From contig CAWEBN010000011.1 of NCBI GenBank assembly GCA_963807305.1, positions 1 to 64,000 on the forward strand: DNA of 64,000 nucleotides, given 5' to 3'. Under the pieces are notes generated by a model. That model did no database searches, was not told the origin of the DNA, and saw nothing but the letters and a program-made list of their open reading frames with translations. A program made the translations under genes and the position numbers. The stretch is from JAOPZW01 sp963807305 (GTDB taxonomy: Bacteria; Actinomycetota; Thermoleophilia; Solirubrobacterales; Solirubrobacteraceae). The number at the start of each line of letters is the position of its first letter. The stretch's first letter is position 1. Below, one piece after another: positions 25,800-34,603 of the stretch.

Positions 25800-26546
25800 T
25801 CAGTCGTAGGGCCAGCGATGGCGCTCCTCGAGGGTGCGCGCCAGCTCGAGCGTCGCCGGGTCGACGGTGCCGTCGGTCAGCTCGCGGTCCTCGCCGCGCG
25901 CCGCGAGGACCGCGCCCTCGACCGCCTCGATGCTGATCCCGGGCGCCACGTCGTCGAGCGCGCCCGCCGTGGTCGGCTGCCAGGCGATCTCCAGGGCGCG
26001 ATAGACGTCGAAGAGCACGCCGCGCAGCCGGTCGCCGCCCCCGACGAGGATGAAGGCGCTGAGCAACGACCCGCCCCGCACGGCGCGCTGGGCGCTGCCG
26101 ACGAGCTTGATCCGCCCGGCCGCGCTGACCGTGTAGGCGCCGGGGCAGTACTCGCCGGGGATCTCGCCGACCTGGGTCTCGACGCCGAGGTCCGCGAGCG
26201 CCTCGGCCAGCAGTTCGGCTGCGTCGCGGAAGCGCTCGTGCAGACCCGCCGTCACGTCGCGCTCGGGGACGATCTCCTCGTAGATGAGCGACCGCTCGTG
26301 ATAGGCGGCGGCATGGCCGCCGGCGAGGCGCACGATCGGGTGGAAGCCGGCGTCGCGCGCCGCTTCGCCCGCCTCGGCGAAGCCCGGCCGCAAGGCGTCG
26401 AGGCGCCCGAAGGCGACCGTGGGCGCCGGCCGGTAGAGCCGGACCGTGGCCTCGAGCTCACCGCCCGCCACCCGCATGAGCAGGGCATGCGAGACCGCGA
26501 TGTCGAGGGCGGGGCGCTCCGGGAACGAGTCGCGCAGCAGGCGCAC
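25800..26546 (-). CDS. Lipoate-protein ligase A-family protein
   Basis: A 248-residue biotin/lipoyl-ligase-fold enzyme: LDIAVSHALLMRV and VRLYRPAPTVAFGRLDALRPG at the N-terminus, then the FHPIVRLAGGHAAAYHERSL block typical of lipoate ligase or octanoyltransferase, and RIKLVGSAQR carrying the lysine that contacts the lipoyl-adenylate. It probably moves a lipoyl or octanoyl group onto 2-oxoacid dehydrogenase or GcvH subunits. The GTG at 26546 is chosen because it lies just after the upstream stop (8-base gap) and before the conserved part. It could be an amidotransferase rather than a ligase. Confidence 0.85.
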   Translation of the reverse strand: MRLLRDSFPERPALDIAVSHALLMRVAGGELEATVRLYRPAPTVAFGRLDALRPGFAEAGEAARDAGFHPIVRLAGGHAAAYHERSLIYEEIVPERDVTAGLHERFRDAAELLAEALADLGVETQVGEIPGEYCPGAYTVSAAGRIKLVGSAQRAVRGGSLLSAFILVGGGDRLRGVLFDVYRALEIAWQPTTAGALDDVAPGISIEAVEGAVLAARGEDRELTDGTVDPATLELARTLEERHRWPYD

Positions 26547-26554
26547 GCCGAGCG

Positions 26555-28027
26555 TCAGCGCCGAAGCGCCGCGAGGACCTCCCGGGCCGCTCGCTCCCCG
26601 GAGCGCACGGCGCCGTCCATGTAGCCCAGCCAGTAGTCGGCGGTCTCGGTGCCGGCGAAGTGGACCTTGCCGACAGGGCGGCGCAGCCACGGCCCGTACT
26701 TGGTCAGCACACCCGGCGCGACGTGGGCGACCGGGCAGCCGCGCGTCCAGCGCTCCTTGGTCCAGTCCTGCTCGAAGTAGTCGACGGGCGCGCGCGCCTG
26801 GTCGCCGACGAAGGCGGCGAAGCTCTCGAGCACCTGCGCCCGGCGCTGATCGGCCGGCAGCGGGCCCCACGGCGCGTACGCCGATCCGCCGACGAATCCG
26901 AAGAGCACGCCGACCGAGCCGTCGGGCGGCGAGTTGTCGAAGGTCGTGCGCGCGGGGCCGACGTCGCTGACGCCCTGACCGCTCAGCCCCGCCTCGCGCC
27001 AGAACGGGCGATCGTAGACCGCCGTCGCCTTGGTCAGCGTGCCCGGGATGAGCGCTGCGAGCAGCTTCGCCTTGCCCTTGGGCAGCGCCGGCGAGTAGGC
27101 CAGCCGCGTCGCGAGCGCCGGCGGCACGGCGAGGATCGCCTGGCGCGCTTCGACCGTCACGCCGCGGGCCACGATGCGCACGCCGTCGCCGTTCTGCGCG
27201 ACGACGCTCACGGGAGCCTTGAGGATGACGCGCTTGCCAAGGGGGTCTGCGACCTTCTCGCTGATCAGCTGCGAGCCGCCGACGAAGCGGCTCTCCTGCG
27301 CGCCGCCGCCGGTGGTGATCAGGCGCAGGAACGAGCCTGGGTTCTTGGCGTTGCCGGCCGCGGCGCTGTACTGCAGGACGTAGAGCAGGGAGAGCTCCTT
27401 GGGGTCGGCGCCCCAGATCGACTGGCACGCGGAGGTGAAGATCGCGCGGCCCTTCTCGCTGGGGACCTCGCCGCGCATCCAGTCGTCGAGCGACATGCGG
27501 TCCCATTCGTGGGCCTTGGCCGCCTTCCACGGCGCGGCGACGCCGGCCTGCTTGGCCGGCGCGTCGAGCTTGGCGGCGGCCAGGAGCGCCTGCTGCACGT
27601 CGGGGTCGTCGGGGAGCCCGGGGACGGCGGGGTACAGCGAGCGCGTCCCGCCCTCGATGAGCACGCTCGAGCCGTTGTCGTAGGTCCGGAACGTCTTGAC
27701 GCCGACGGCCTGGGCGAGGGCCAGGATCCGGTCCTGGGTGGGCCCGGCGAATTGGCCCCCGATCTCGCTGATGTGCCCTCCGCCGATCGAGCGGTTCAGC
27801 GTGCGCCCGCCCACCCGGTCGCGCGCCTCGAGCACGACGACGCTGCGGTCGGCGGCGACGAGGGCGCGGGCGGCGGCCAGCCCGGAGAGCCCGGCGCCGA
27901 TGACGCACACGTCGGCGCGTCGCGTGCGCCTCGCGGCGGCGGGCGCCGGGGTGGCCCGTAGGGCGAGGAGCGCCGCGCCGGCGGCCCCGGCCCCGACGAG
28001 TTGGCGGCGAGTGAGAGCGTCGTCCAT
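26555..28027 (-). CDS. Flavin-dependent amine oxidase, Tat-exported
   Basis: A 490-residue FAD enzyme of the monoamine/polyamine oxidase family. A twin-arginine signal is visible (TRRQLVGAGAAGAALLAL, Arg7-Arg8). The Rossmann FAD motif is VIGAGLSGLAAARAL with the following EARDRVGGRT; a C-terminal FAD block VHFAGTETADYWLGYMDGAV is the usual family ending. It oxidises amines to aldehydes with H2O2, probably outside the membrane after folding. It is the first gene of a two-gene unit with the lipoate ligase-like gene. Substrate unknown. Confidence 0.94.
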   Translation of the reverse strand: MDDALTRRQLVGAGAAGAALLALRATPAPAAARRTRRADVCVIGAGLSGLAAARALVAADRSVVVLEARDRVGGRTLNRSIGGGHISEIGGQFAGPTQDRILALAQAVGVKTFRTYDNGSSVLIEGGTRSLYPAVPGLPDDPDVQQALLAAAKLDAPAKQAGVAAPWKAAKAHEWDRMSLDDWMRGEVPSEKGRAIFTSACQSIWGADPKELSLLYVLQYSAAAGNAKNPGSFLRLITTGGGAQESRFVGGSQLISEKVADPLGKRVILKAPVSVVAQNGDGVRIVARGVTVEARQAILAVPPALATRLAYSPALPKGKAKLLAALIPGTLTKATAVYDRPFWREAGLSGQGVSDVGPARTTFDNSPPDGSVGVLFGFVGGSAYAPWGPLPADQRRAQVLESFAAFVGDQARAPVDYFEQDWTKERWTRGCPVAHVAPGVLTKYGPWLRRPVGKVHFAGTETADYWLGYMDGAVRSGERAAREVLAALRR

Positions 28028-28108
28028 GGCGGGCGAGCCTAAAGGAGGGTTCGGGATCGGGGCGCAGCGGGTACTGCGCCTTCCACGAGAGAGGTCGAGT
28101 GCCCCGGA

Positions 28109-28130
28109 GGGCCCGTCAGCAGACGGGCCC
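28109..28130 (-). terminator. Strong GC hairpin after the RsbW-like relic
   Basis: GGGCCCGTC and GACGGGCCC form a nine-base-pair stem around AGCA, nine bases past the minus-strand gene's stop. There is no T-tract on the minus strand and only TT on the plus strand. It sits between convergently placed transcripts and could stop both. Confidence 0.45.
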
Positions 28131-28138
28131 TTCGTGCG

Positions 28139-28336
28139 TCAGCGCTCGATCTCGAACCAGACGTGGGTCGAGCCCTCGTGGACGCCCCAGCGCTCGGAGA
28201 GCGTCTGCACGAGGTGAAGGCCCCAGCCGCCGACGTCGGTCGCGGGCCGATCGCGGGCAACGGAGAGCTCCTCGATGGCGCGCCGCGCGGCTGCGGGCGC
28301 CATCGGATCGCGAGGTATGTCGACGCTGAGAGTCAT
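28139..28336 (-). pseudogene. RsbW-like ATP-binding (anti-sigma kinase) gene with internal deletion
   Basis: Only 65 codons remain. The N-terminus (LSVDIPRDPMAPAAARRAIE) and the C-terminus (DVGGWGLHLVQTLSERWGV then VWFEIER) match the two ends of actinobacterial GHKL-type ATP-binding proteins of about 130-145 residues. The middle is gone, including the expected SELVTNAVRHA N-box and the D-x-G motif. The frame is kept across the join at about residue 29-31 (ARDRPATDVGG). Without the N-box it cannot bind ATP in the usual way. It is divergent from the response regulator, 135 bases apart. Confidence 0.7.
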
Positions 28337-28471
28337 CCGTTACTCGGAGGGCCGGCTGGACGCGCCTCGGGAGGTCGAGTATTCCGCATATTCCCGCCGG
28401 TAAACGTGGCCCGGCGCAGGCCTGGCGCTCTTCGCCAACTCTTACGGCCTCGTGGTGTGCTGGACGCGGCG

Positions 28472-29143
28472 ATGCGAGTCCTGGTGGTCGATGACGAGCC
28501 GGCCCTGCGCTCGGCGGTGCAGCGGGCGCTGGCCCTCGAGCGCTACGACGTGGCTCTCGCCGAGGACGGCCGCCAGGCGCTCGACCGCATCGCGGGCGAG
28601 GAGGTCGACGCCGTCGTCCTGGACATCGCGATGCCGCACGTCGACGGCCTCGAGGTGTGCCGGCGCATGCGCCAGGCCGGCGACCGCACACCGGTCCTGA
28701 TGCTCACCGCGCGCGACACGATCGACGACCGCGTCGCGGGCCTCGACGCCGGCGCCGACGACTACCTGGTCAAGCCCTTCGCCCTGCGCGAGCTGCTCGC
28801 GCGCCTGCGGGCACTGCTGCGGCGCGTCGAGACGCCGGCGCAGCGCCTGCGCTTCGCCGACCTCACGCTCGACCCGGCCTCGCGCGACGTGTGGCGCGGC
28901 GACCGGCGCATCGAGCTGACGCGCACCGAGTACGGGCTGCTCGAGCTCTTCCTCGCTCATCCGCGCCAGGTCCTCACCCGCTCGCAGATCTTCGAGCAGG
29001 TGTGGGGCTACGACTTCGGCGCGACCTCCAATGCGCTCGGCGTCTACGTCGGCTACCTGCGGCGCAAGACCGAGGCGGCCGGCGAGCCGCGCCTGCTGCA
29101 CACGGTCCGCGGGGTGGGCTACGTGCTGCGCGAGCAGCCGTGA
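28472..29143 (+). CDS. OmpR/PhoB-type response regulator, MprA-like
   Basis: A 223-residue DNA-binding response regulator. The receiver domain (1-118) has the acidic pair at VVDDEP, phospho-acceptor Asp51 in VVLDIAMPHVDG, Thr79 in MLTA and Lys101 in LVKPF. The winged-helix output domain (about 128-220) contains ELTRTEYGLLELFLAHPRQV and VYVGYLRRKTEA then VRGVGYVL. ATG 28472 begins the receiver. It overlaps the kinase gene by four bases (GTGA). The pair resembles MprAB/PrrAB systems that respond to envelope stress; the signal here is unknown. Confidence 0.95.
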   Translation: MRVLVVDDEPALRSAVQRALALERYDVALAEDGRQALDRIAGEEVDAVVLDIAMPHVDGLEVCRRMRQAGDRTPVLMLTARDTIDDRVAGLDAGADDYLVKPFALRELLARLRALLRRVETPAQRLRFADLTLDPASRDVWRGDRRIELTRTEYGLLELFLAHPRQVLTRSQIFEQVWGYDFGATSNALGVYVGYLRRKTEAAGEPRLLHTVRGVGYVLREQP

Positions 29144-30501
29144 CCCTGCGCCGGCGCCTGATGCTCATGTCCGCCCTGGCCGTGGGCGTGACGGTCGCGC
29201 TCGCCTCGCTCGTCTGCTACCTGGCCATGCGCAGTGAGCTGCGCGCGCAGGTCGACCGGCGGCTGCGCGCCCAGGGCGAGCTCGTGCAGCGGATCGGCGC
29301 CCTGCGCGGCGGCGCGCCGCCCGCGCCGTCGCGGCGCGCCGGCGGGCCGGCCGAGTTCTCGCAGGTCGTCGGGCCCGACGGCGTCGCTCGCGATCGCCAG
29401 GGCGGGCTGGCCATCGGGGTCGCCGGCGGCGACCGGGCGGCGGCCGGGGGATCGGGTGCCGGCGCCCCCTTCCTCAGCGATCGCACGGCCGACGGCGTGC
29501 ACCTGCGCGTCATCACCGTGCCGATCCAGGGCCTGGGGGCGGTGCAGCTCGGCCGCTCGCTGGAGAGCGTCGACGCCGTTCTCGGACGGCTGCGGATCGT
29601 GCTCGCGCTGCTCGTGATCGTCGGGACCGCCTTCGCCGCGGCGCTGGCGCGCCTGTTCGCGCGGCCGGTCATCCGGCCCATCAGCGAGCTCACGCGCGCG
29701 GCCGAGCACATCGAGGCCACCGGCGACCTGGGGCGCCGCATCGGCGCGCGCGGCGAGGACGAGGTCGGGCGGATGGCGCAGCGCTTCGACGCCATGCTCG
29801 ATCGCGTGCAGGCCTCGCAGGCCGCCCAGCGACAGCTCGTGGCCGACGCGTCGCACGAGCTGCGCACCCCGGTGACCGCGCTGCGGACAAACATGGAGGT
29901 CATGCTCGCGGGCGCCGAGCTCGAGGAGGGCGAACGGCGCGCGCTGCTGCGCGACATGGTCGGCCAGTCGGAGGAGCTGAGCGGGCTCGTGGGCGACCTC
30001 ATCGAGCTGGCGCGCGGCGACGAGGGCGACCCGCCGATCGAGGACGTGGCCCTCGACGCGCTCGTGGCGGAGGCGGTGGCACGGGCGCGGCGCCACGCGC
30101 CCGGGGTCCGCTTTCGGACAGCGCTCGAGCCGTGCGTCATCGCCGGCGTGCCCGACCGGCTCGGTCGCGCGGTGAACAACGTCCTCGACAACGCCGCCGC
30201 GTTCAGCCCACCGGGCGGCGTGGTCGAGGTCGAACTGCGCGACGGCGCGCTCGAGGTCCGCGACCACGGTCCGGGGGCGCCGGACGCCGAGTTGGGCCAG
30301 CTCTTCGACCGCTTCTTCCGCGGCGCGCAGCGGCGCGCGCAGCCCGGATCGGGGCTCGGACTGGCCATCGTTCGCCAGGTCGCCGAGGCGCACCGAGCGA
30401 CGGTCGAGGCCGCCAACGCCCCCGGCGGCGGGCTCGTCGTCCGCCTTGCGTTCCCGCTGCCCGTCCCGACCGAAAGCCGAGCACGTGTTCGGGTTGCCTA
30501 A
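29140..30501 (+). CDS. Sensor histidine kinase, MprB-like
   Basis: A 453-residue membrane kinase. TM1 is about residues 9-29; an extracytoplasmic domain of about 120 residues follows, then TM2 (about 152-173), a HAMP linker (PVIRPISELTRAAEHIEA), and HisKA with LVADASHELRTPV (His239). The ATPase has N-box VNNVLDNAAAFSP, G1 RDHGPGAP, F-box FDRFFRG and G2 GSGLGLAIV. It phosphorylates the cotranscribed response regulator. The GTG start lies inside the regulator stop codon context. Stop TAA at 30499. Confidence 0.95.
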   Translation: MTLRRRLMLMSALAVGVTVALASLVCYLAMRSELRAQVDRRLRAQGELVQRIGALRGGAPPAPSRRAGGPAEFSQVVGPDGVARDRQGGLAIGVAGGDRAAAGGSGAGAPFLSDRTADGVHLRVITVPIQGLGAVQLGRSLESVDAVLGRLRIVLALLVIVGTAFAAALARLFARPVIRPISELTRAAEHIEATGDLGRRIGARGEDEVGRMAQRFDAMLDRVQASQAAQRQLVADASHELRTPVTALRTNMEVMLAGAELEEGERRALLRDMVGQSEELSGLVGDLIELARGDEGDPPIEDVALDALVAEAVARARRHAPGVRFRTALEPCVIAGVPDRLGRAVNNVLDNAAAFSPPGGVVEVELRDGALEVRDHGPGAPDAELGQLFDRFFRGAQRRAQPGSGLGLAIVRQVAEAHRATVEAANAPGGGLVVRLAFPLPVPTESRARVRVA

Positions 30502-30584
30502 CTACGCTCGCGGCCAAGGGGATCGGTTTGGTAAAACGGGGAGTCGAACCGGAAGCACAGTTCCGTCTCGCTTGGGGGCCGTGA

Positions 30585-31256
30585 ATGAGCGCCACATCCA
30601 ACACCTTCGACGATCCCGACGACCGCAGCGAGCATCTGCGCGCATCGCCGCCGCTGCTGCCGTGGCCGATGCTCGACCGCTTCACGCGCGTGCACCCGGC
30701 CGTGCCCGCGCTGCTCTACCTGCCGGTGGTGGCGATCCTGGTCGGCTACGCGACCGAACGCCTGAGCATCGGGACGCTGCTCGCGTGGGGGGTCGTCGGC
30801 TATGGCCTGTGGACGCTGACCGAGTACTGGCTGCACCGCGTCATCTTCCACTTCGAGCCCGAGGACGGCATCGGCGCGAAGCTGCACTGGCTCATCCACG
30901 GCGTGCACCACGAGCACCCCAACGACCCCAACCGCCTCGTGATGCCGCCCAGCGCGTCGATCCCGCTGGCGGCCGTCTTCGTCGTGCTCTACCGCCTGCT
31001 CTTCGGTGCGCCGGAGTGGCTGGCGGTCTCGGCCGGCTTCCTGCTCGGCTACGTCGTCTACGACACGATGCACTGGTACCTGCACCACCGCATCCCGCGC
31101 AGTCGGATCGGGCGGCGTCTGCGCGAACTGCACCTGCGCCACCACTTCCAGGACGACACGCGCGGGTTCGGGATCAGCGCGCCGTACTGGGACCGCGTCT
31201 TCCGCACGGCGCCCGTGTCGCGGCGCGAGGCGGCCGAGCGCCGCAGCGAGGACTGA
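30585..31256 (+). CDS. Sterol desaturase / fatty-acid 2-hydroxylase-family membrane enzyme
   Basis: A 223-residue membrane di-iron enzyme. Hydrophobic segments lie at about 40-57, 63-80 and 125-160. The histidine clusters of the superfamily are present: HRVIFHF, HWLIHGVHHEHPND, HWYLHHRIP and HLRHHFQDD. This spacing, especially HxxHH-x-HPND, resembles fatty-acid 2-hydroxylases (Scs7/FA2H type) more than sterol desaturases. It probably hydroxylates a fatty acyl chain in the membrane. ATG 30585 lies 83 bases after the kinase gene. Confidence 0.92.
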   Translation: MSATSNTFDDPDDRSEHLRASPPLLPWPMLDRFTRVHPAVPALLYLPVVAILVGYATERLSIGTLLAWGVVGYGLWTLTEYWLHRVIFHFEPEDGIGAKLHWLIHGVHHEHPNDPNRLVMPPSASIPLAAVFVVLYRLLFGAPEWLAVSAGFLLGYVVYDTMHWYLHHRIPRSRIGRRLRELHLRHHFQDDTRGFGISAPYWDRVFRTAPVSRREAAERRSED

Positions 31257-31410
31257 GCGCCCGCCGCGCTGGTCGTCCAGCCCGAGACCGACCGCGGCGC
31301 CGCCAGAAGCTGGTCGAGGTCGACGTGGCGGCCGGCCCCTCGATGCGGCACGGAGGCAGCCGTCGTCGAATCCCGGTCCGCGGTGGGCACGCTAATCTCT
31401 GAGCCTCCAA

Positions 31411-31494
31411 GCGGCTGTGGTGAAATTGGTATACACGCGGCGTTCAGGTCGCCGTGGGCTTACGCCCGTGGAGGTTCGAGTCCTCTCAGCCGCA
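31411..31494 (+). tRNA. tRNA-Leu(CAG)
   Basis: An 84-base cloverleaf: acceptor GCGGCTG/CAGCCGC, discriminator A, anticodon stem CGGCG/CGCCG around TTCAGGT (anticodon CAG), class II variable arm GGGCTTACGCCC, and T-arm GGAGG-TTCGAGT-CCTCT. It lies 42 bases before tRNA-Glu. Confidence 0.96.
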
Positions 31495-31536
31495 TCTACC
31501 GACGGGCGTGTTGCTAGCCTCGTCGGTCGATCCCTT

Positions 31537-31609
31537 GCCGCCATCGTCTAGGGGACTAGGACGCCGCCCTCTCACGGCGGAAACCGGGGTTCGAATCCCC
31601 GTGGCGGTA
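31537..31609 (+). tRNA. tRNA-Glu(CTC), likely island attachment site
   Basis: A 73-base cloverleaf: acceptor GCCGCCA/TGGCGGT (G1-T wobble), discriminator A, D-arm TCGTCTAGGGGACTAGGA, anticodon stem CCGCC/GGCGG around CTCTCAC (anticodon CTC), T-arm CGGGG-TTCGAAT-CCCCG. Its last 20-24 bases recur in altered form at 32525-32548 and 49028-49046, marking it as the probable integration target of the following island. Confidence 0.96.
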
Positions 31610-31868
31610 CTACCGAAGAGCCTGCAAATCGCAGGCTTTTCGCGTTTTCGGGGGACTCGGCCAAGCGCCGGTCGTCAGCGACCCACCCGGCCTGCGCGAG
31701 TAGCCCGGTGCAGATCCATGCGACCGACCAGAAGCGCACCTCGGTCGCGCCGAAGTAGCGGTTGCGGAGCATCTCGGGATCGTCGTCCTGGCGCTCTCTG
31801 GCGATCGAGACGTTCAGCGAGTAATCCTTCATCCGCCAGGCCTGCGCGATCAGCGCGACCCCCAGCAC
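31572..31868 (-). pseudogene. Possible truncated small membrane-protein gene
   Basis: From about 31868 down to about 31640 the minus strand reads like protein: LGVALIAQAWRMKDY as a transmembrane start, an acidic mid part (ARERQDDDPEMLRNRYFG) and WSVAWICTGLLAQAG. The 3' end runs into the terminator and the complement of tRNA-Glu, and the only good ATG upstream (about 31915) is in another frame. It may be a relic truncated when DNA was inserted beside the tRNA. A GTG at 31868 would give 98 residues. Weak call. Confidence 0.3.
31614..31642 (+). terminator. Rho-independent terminator after tRNA-Glu
   Basis: CGAAGAGCCTGC pairs with GCAGGCTTTTCG (one G-T pair) around AAATC, five bases past the tRNA, with the T-run inside the descending arm. 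It is a convincing terminator for the tRNA-Leu/tRNA-Glu transcript. Confidence 0.75.
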
Positions 31869-31937
31869 GAGCAGCGCGACGACGGCGATTCGCCGTCGCC
31901 CGAGCGCTCATCCATGCCTATAGGTTTTCCGATCACC

Positions 31938-32240
31938 ATGATCAAGATCACCGTCCTGTACGGCCATCCCGACGATCCCGCGGCGTTCGAGCGGCACTTC
32001 GACGACGTCCACATCCCGCTCGTCAACGCGATGCCGAACCTGCGCCGCTTCGAGAAGGCGCGGGTCGTGGCGACCTCCGACGGTAGTCCGCCCCCGTACT
32101 ACCGCGTCGTCGAGCTCTATTTCGACAGCGAGGAGGAGTTGCAGGCGTCGAGGGCGACGCCGGAAGGCCGCGCGCCAGGCGAGGACGTGCCCAACTACGC
32201 GACCGGCGGCGCGACCGTTCTCATCGCCGTAGTTGACTGA
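31938..32240 (+). CDS. EthD-domain protein
   Basis: A 100-residue dimeric alpha/beta-barrel protein of the EthD type: MIKITVLYGHPDDPAAFERH at the start, the HIPLVNAMPNLRRFE block with the conserved His, then RVVELYFDSEEELQAS and a C-terminal ATGGATVLIAVV. EthD proteins assist ring or ether cleavage or act as small-molecule monooxygenases/decarboxylases; the role here is unknown. ATG 31938 is chosen; ATG 31914 is in frame and equally lacking a ribosome site. Confidence 0.85.
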   Translation: MIKITVLYGHPDDPAAFERHFDDVHIPLVNAMPNLRRFEKARVVATSDGSPPPYYRVVELYFDSEEELQASRATPEGRAPGEDVPNYATGGATVLIAVVD

Positions 32241-32524
32241 CCCGTCAGCGTCACCCAGCCACGCCGCGGAGACGCCCAGTGCGCCGAGGCCCTCGTCAAG
32301 CGCGAGACGACGCTCGTCATGGCGCTACGGGGATCCCGAGGGATCGGTTCCCCGTGGCGCCCGGAGGCGCGATCCGTTCGTCAATCTCGGGCTCGCGCGG
32401 ACGCGAGGCGCGCGAAAGAGTGCGCGAAAGTCGACCCTCCGAATCCAGCGGTTCTTAGTCACCCTCACAGCGGTTGAAAACCGCTTAGACAAGCCAAATC
32501 GCCCGTCGTTATGGGGCTATCTAC

Positions 32525-32548
32525 GGCGTTCGAATCTCCGTGGCGATA
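32525..32548 (+). repeat. Partial tRNA-Glu 3' end, att-like repeat copy 2
   Basis: GGCGTTCGAATCTCCGTGGC then GATA matches the last 24 bases of tRNA-Glu (31586-31609) with three differences. The 5' part of a tRNA is missing upstream. It is followed by ACTGCG and a hairpin like copy 3 at 49028. Confidence 0.65.
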
Positions 32549-32551
32549 CTG

Positions 32552-32580
32552 CGAAACCACCGATAAACACGGGGGTTTCG
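32552..32580 (+). terminator. Hairpin after att-like copy 2
   Basis: CGAAACCACC pairs with GGGGGTTTCG across a nine-base A-rich loop (one mismatch). It is closely related to the perfect hairpin 49050-49077, supporting common origin of the two flanks. Confidence 0.6.
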
Positions 32581-32949
32581 GCGTCTCAGGGGTCAGGAAT
32601 GAACGCGGGAATGAACTCCACCCGCCAATGCGCGCGGTCGACACCGGCGAAGCGACCCCCAAGGTGGCGTGACTCTGGTCGCTCGCTCGACCCACACCGA
32701 CCGCGGGCGGAGGGGAGCCATCGCGCGGCTGGTACTCAAGCCCGTGCCGTCACAAGAGCCAACCGCGTGCAGGCGATAGCGAGAGCGTCGCCCAGCGACC
32801 ATGCCGAGCGGGCCCAGGCTCCAGCCGTCCGTCCAGCGTGACACCGCACTTGCTGCCCTCGATGCGGCGCTGGACGCGCCGCCGGAGTTCGGCGAGAACA
32901 TGGTCGCTGTGGCCGGGACGGGTGGCATCAGAACGAGCGGCGCTGTCGA

Positions 32950-32995
32950 CTCCGGAGGCTGCAACCTTGCACGCTCGCGTGCGGGCGTGGTGTCC
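32950..32995 (+). repeat. 46-base imperfect direct repeat, copy A
   Basis: It aligns without gaps to 34604-34649, with 38 of 46 bases identical (shared blocks CTCCGGA, GCTGCAAC, TCGCGTGC, GCGTGGTGTCC). The two copies bracket the APC permease gene. Confidence 0.6.
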
Positions 32996-33122
32996 GCACG
33001 ACCCGCGCCTCGGTCGTCCTCCGCCGGCACGGCGATGCCATCGACCTCACCTCGTTCTCGGTGATGTTGCCGCGAACGTGGCGGTGATAGCGCCGACCGG
33101 CGAACATGTACAAGGAGCTGCA

Positions 33123-34454
33123 ATGAGCGACGAGCCCGACACCGTCTCTGAAGCTGCCGGCTCGCAAGCGCCCAGGACGATGACGGTGCGCGGTGCGGTG
33201 TTCCTCGGCGTCGGCGCGATGGTGGGCGCGGGCATCTTCGCACTGCTGGGCGAGGCGGGAGCCGTGGCGGGCTCGGCGGTCTGGGTCTCCTTCCTGATCG
33301 CTGGGCTGATCTCATCGCTGCTGGGATATGCGGTCGTCAAGCTCGGCGTGCGGTACCCGTCCGCCGGCGGAATCCTCACCTACCTCATCGAGGGCTTCGG
33401 CAACGGGCGCCTGGTCGGCATCGCGTCGTGGCTGGGGTACTTCTCCGCGATCCTCCTCGTGTGCGCGATGGTCGCCGTGTCATTCGGCGATTACGCCGCG
33501 TTGCTGTGCTTCGGGTCCGATGCTGCAGATGCGTGGACCAACGTCTTTGCATCCGGCGTCGTCGTTGCGATGGCGGCGCTCAATGTCGTTGGCGTGCGCG
33601 GAGTCGACCGCGTGCAGTCGGTGATCGTGATCGCGCTGCTCGCGGTGTTCGCGGTCTTCATCGTCGCGACGCTGACGCAGATCAACCCGGACCTGCTCGC
33701 GCCCAGCGGCTATCCGTCGCTGCGCGCGATTCTCTCCAGCGTCGCACTCACCTTCTTCGCCTACCTCGGCTTCTCGGTCATCAGCTTCGCGGCGGGCGAT
33801 TTGCCCGAACCCGAACGCAACCTTCCCCGTGCCATGTACGTCGCGCTCGGGGGCACCACCGCGCTGTACGTCGCGATCTCGGTCGGCGTGTTCGGCACGC
33901 TCACGGTTGCCGAGGTGACCCAGTACGGCGCCACGGCCGTGGCCGAGGCCGCCCGCCCCGCGCTCGGGGACGCAGGCTTCACGGCGGTGACGATCGCGGC
34001 ACTGCTGGCAACGTCGTCCTCGGTCAACGCGCTGCTGTATGCGTCCAAGGGGTTCACCGGCACCCTGGCCAGGGTCGGCCAGTTCCCTCCGCTGTTCGGC
34101 GAGCAATCGCGGTTGGGCGCCCGCGGCAACCTGATCATCACCACCGGTCTCATCCTGATCTTTGTCAACCTCTTCGACCTGAGTTCGATCGCGTCGGTCG
34201 GCAGCGCCGTCTCGTTGGCGGTCTTCGTCCTCGTGGGGCTCGCCGGTTATCGGCTGCGTCGCGAGATTCACGCCAACAGGGTCTTGCTGGCGGCCGCCGT
34301 CGCCGCGTCGGCTCTCGTCCTGCTCTTTTTCGCGATCGACACGCTGCGCAACGATCCCGGCACCTTCGTCGCCATCGTGGTCATGTTCGGGCTCGCGGTG
34401 GTCCTCGACGCCGTGTGGAAGCGGTCCAGGGCTCACCGCCAGGTCAGCGCTTGA
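33123..34454 (+). CDS. APC-superfamily amino acid permease
   Basis: A 443-residue membrane transporter with about 12 helices from residue 20 on. The APC signature is at TM1, FLGVGAMVGAGIFALLGEAG, and a conserved TM6 region FFAYLGFSVISFAAGDLPEP-ERNLPRAM supplies substrate-binding positions. It imports or exchanges amino acids at the cytoplasmic membrane; specificity cannot be told, though the closest general type is the cationic amino acid/YjeH-like group. AAGGAG lies five bases before ATG 33123. It is flanked by the two 46-base repeats and opposed by nhaC. Confidence 0.93.
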   Translation: MSDEPDTVSEAAGSQAPRTMTVRGAVFLGVGAMVGAGIFALLGEAGAVAGSAVWVSFLIAGLISSLLGYAVVKLGVRYPSAGGILTYLIEGFGNGRLVGIASWLGYFSAILLVCAMVAVSFGDYAALLCFGSDAADAWTNVFASGVVVAMAALNVVGVRGVDRVQSVIVIALLAVFAVFIVATLTQINPDLLAPSGYPSLRAILSSVALTFFAYLGFSVISFAAGDLPEPERNLPRAMYVALGGTTALYVAISVGVFGTLTVAEVTQYGATAVAEAARPALGDAGFTAVTIAALLATSSSVNALLYASKGFTGTLARVGQFPPLFGEQSRLGARGNLIITTGLILIFVNLFDLSSIASVGSAVSLAVFVLVGLAGYRLRREIHANRVLLAAAVAASALVLLFFAIDTLRNDPGTFVAIVVMFGLAVVLDAVWKRSRAHRQVSA

Positions 34455-34603
34455 TCACGCGCCAGACGTGGTGGGCTCAGGTCTCCGCGGGGCTTTCGTC
34501 CGGGGCCGTGTCGGCTTCGGCGACGAGTGTGCGGCGGCGTCGGCGCTGAGCGCGTGTTGAGCGATACCTCGTAGCCGGGGGTCGTCGGCAGATCTTCAGT
34601 TCT

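Larger units (their letters stand above)
32241..33122. other. Long non-coding stretch inside the island
   Basis: 882 bases without a convincing gene. They hold att-like copy 2, its hairpin, a locally A/T-richer patch at about 32450-32570, and one copy (32950-32995) of a 46-base direct repeat that recurs after the permease gene. The permease ribosome site AAGGAG is at 33112-33117. Confidence 0.5.
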
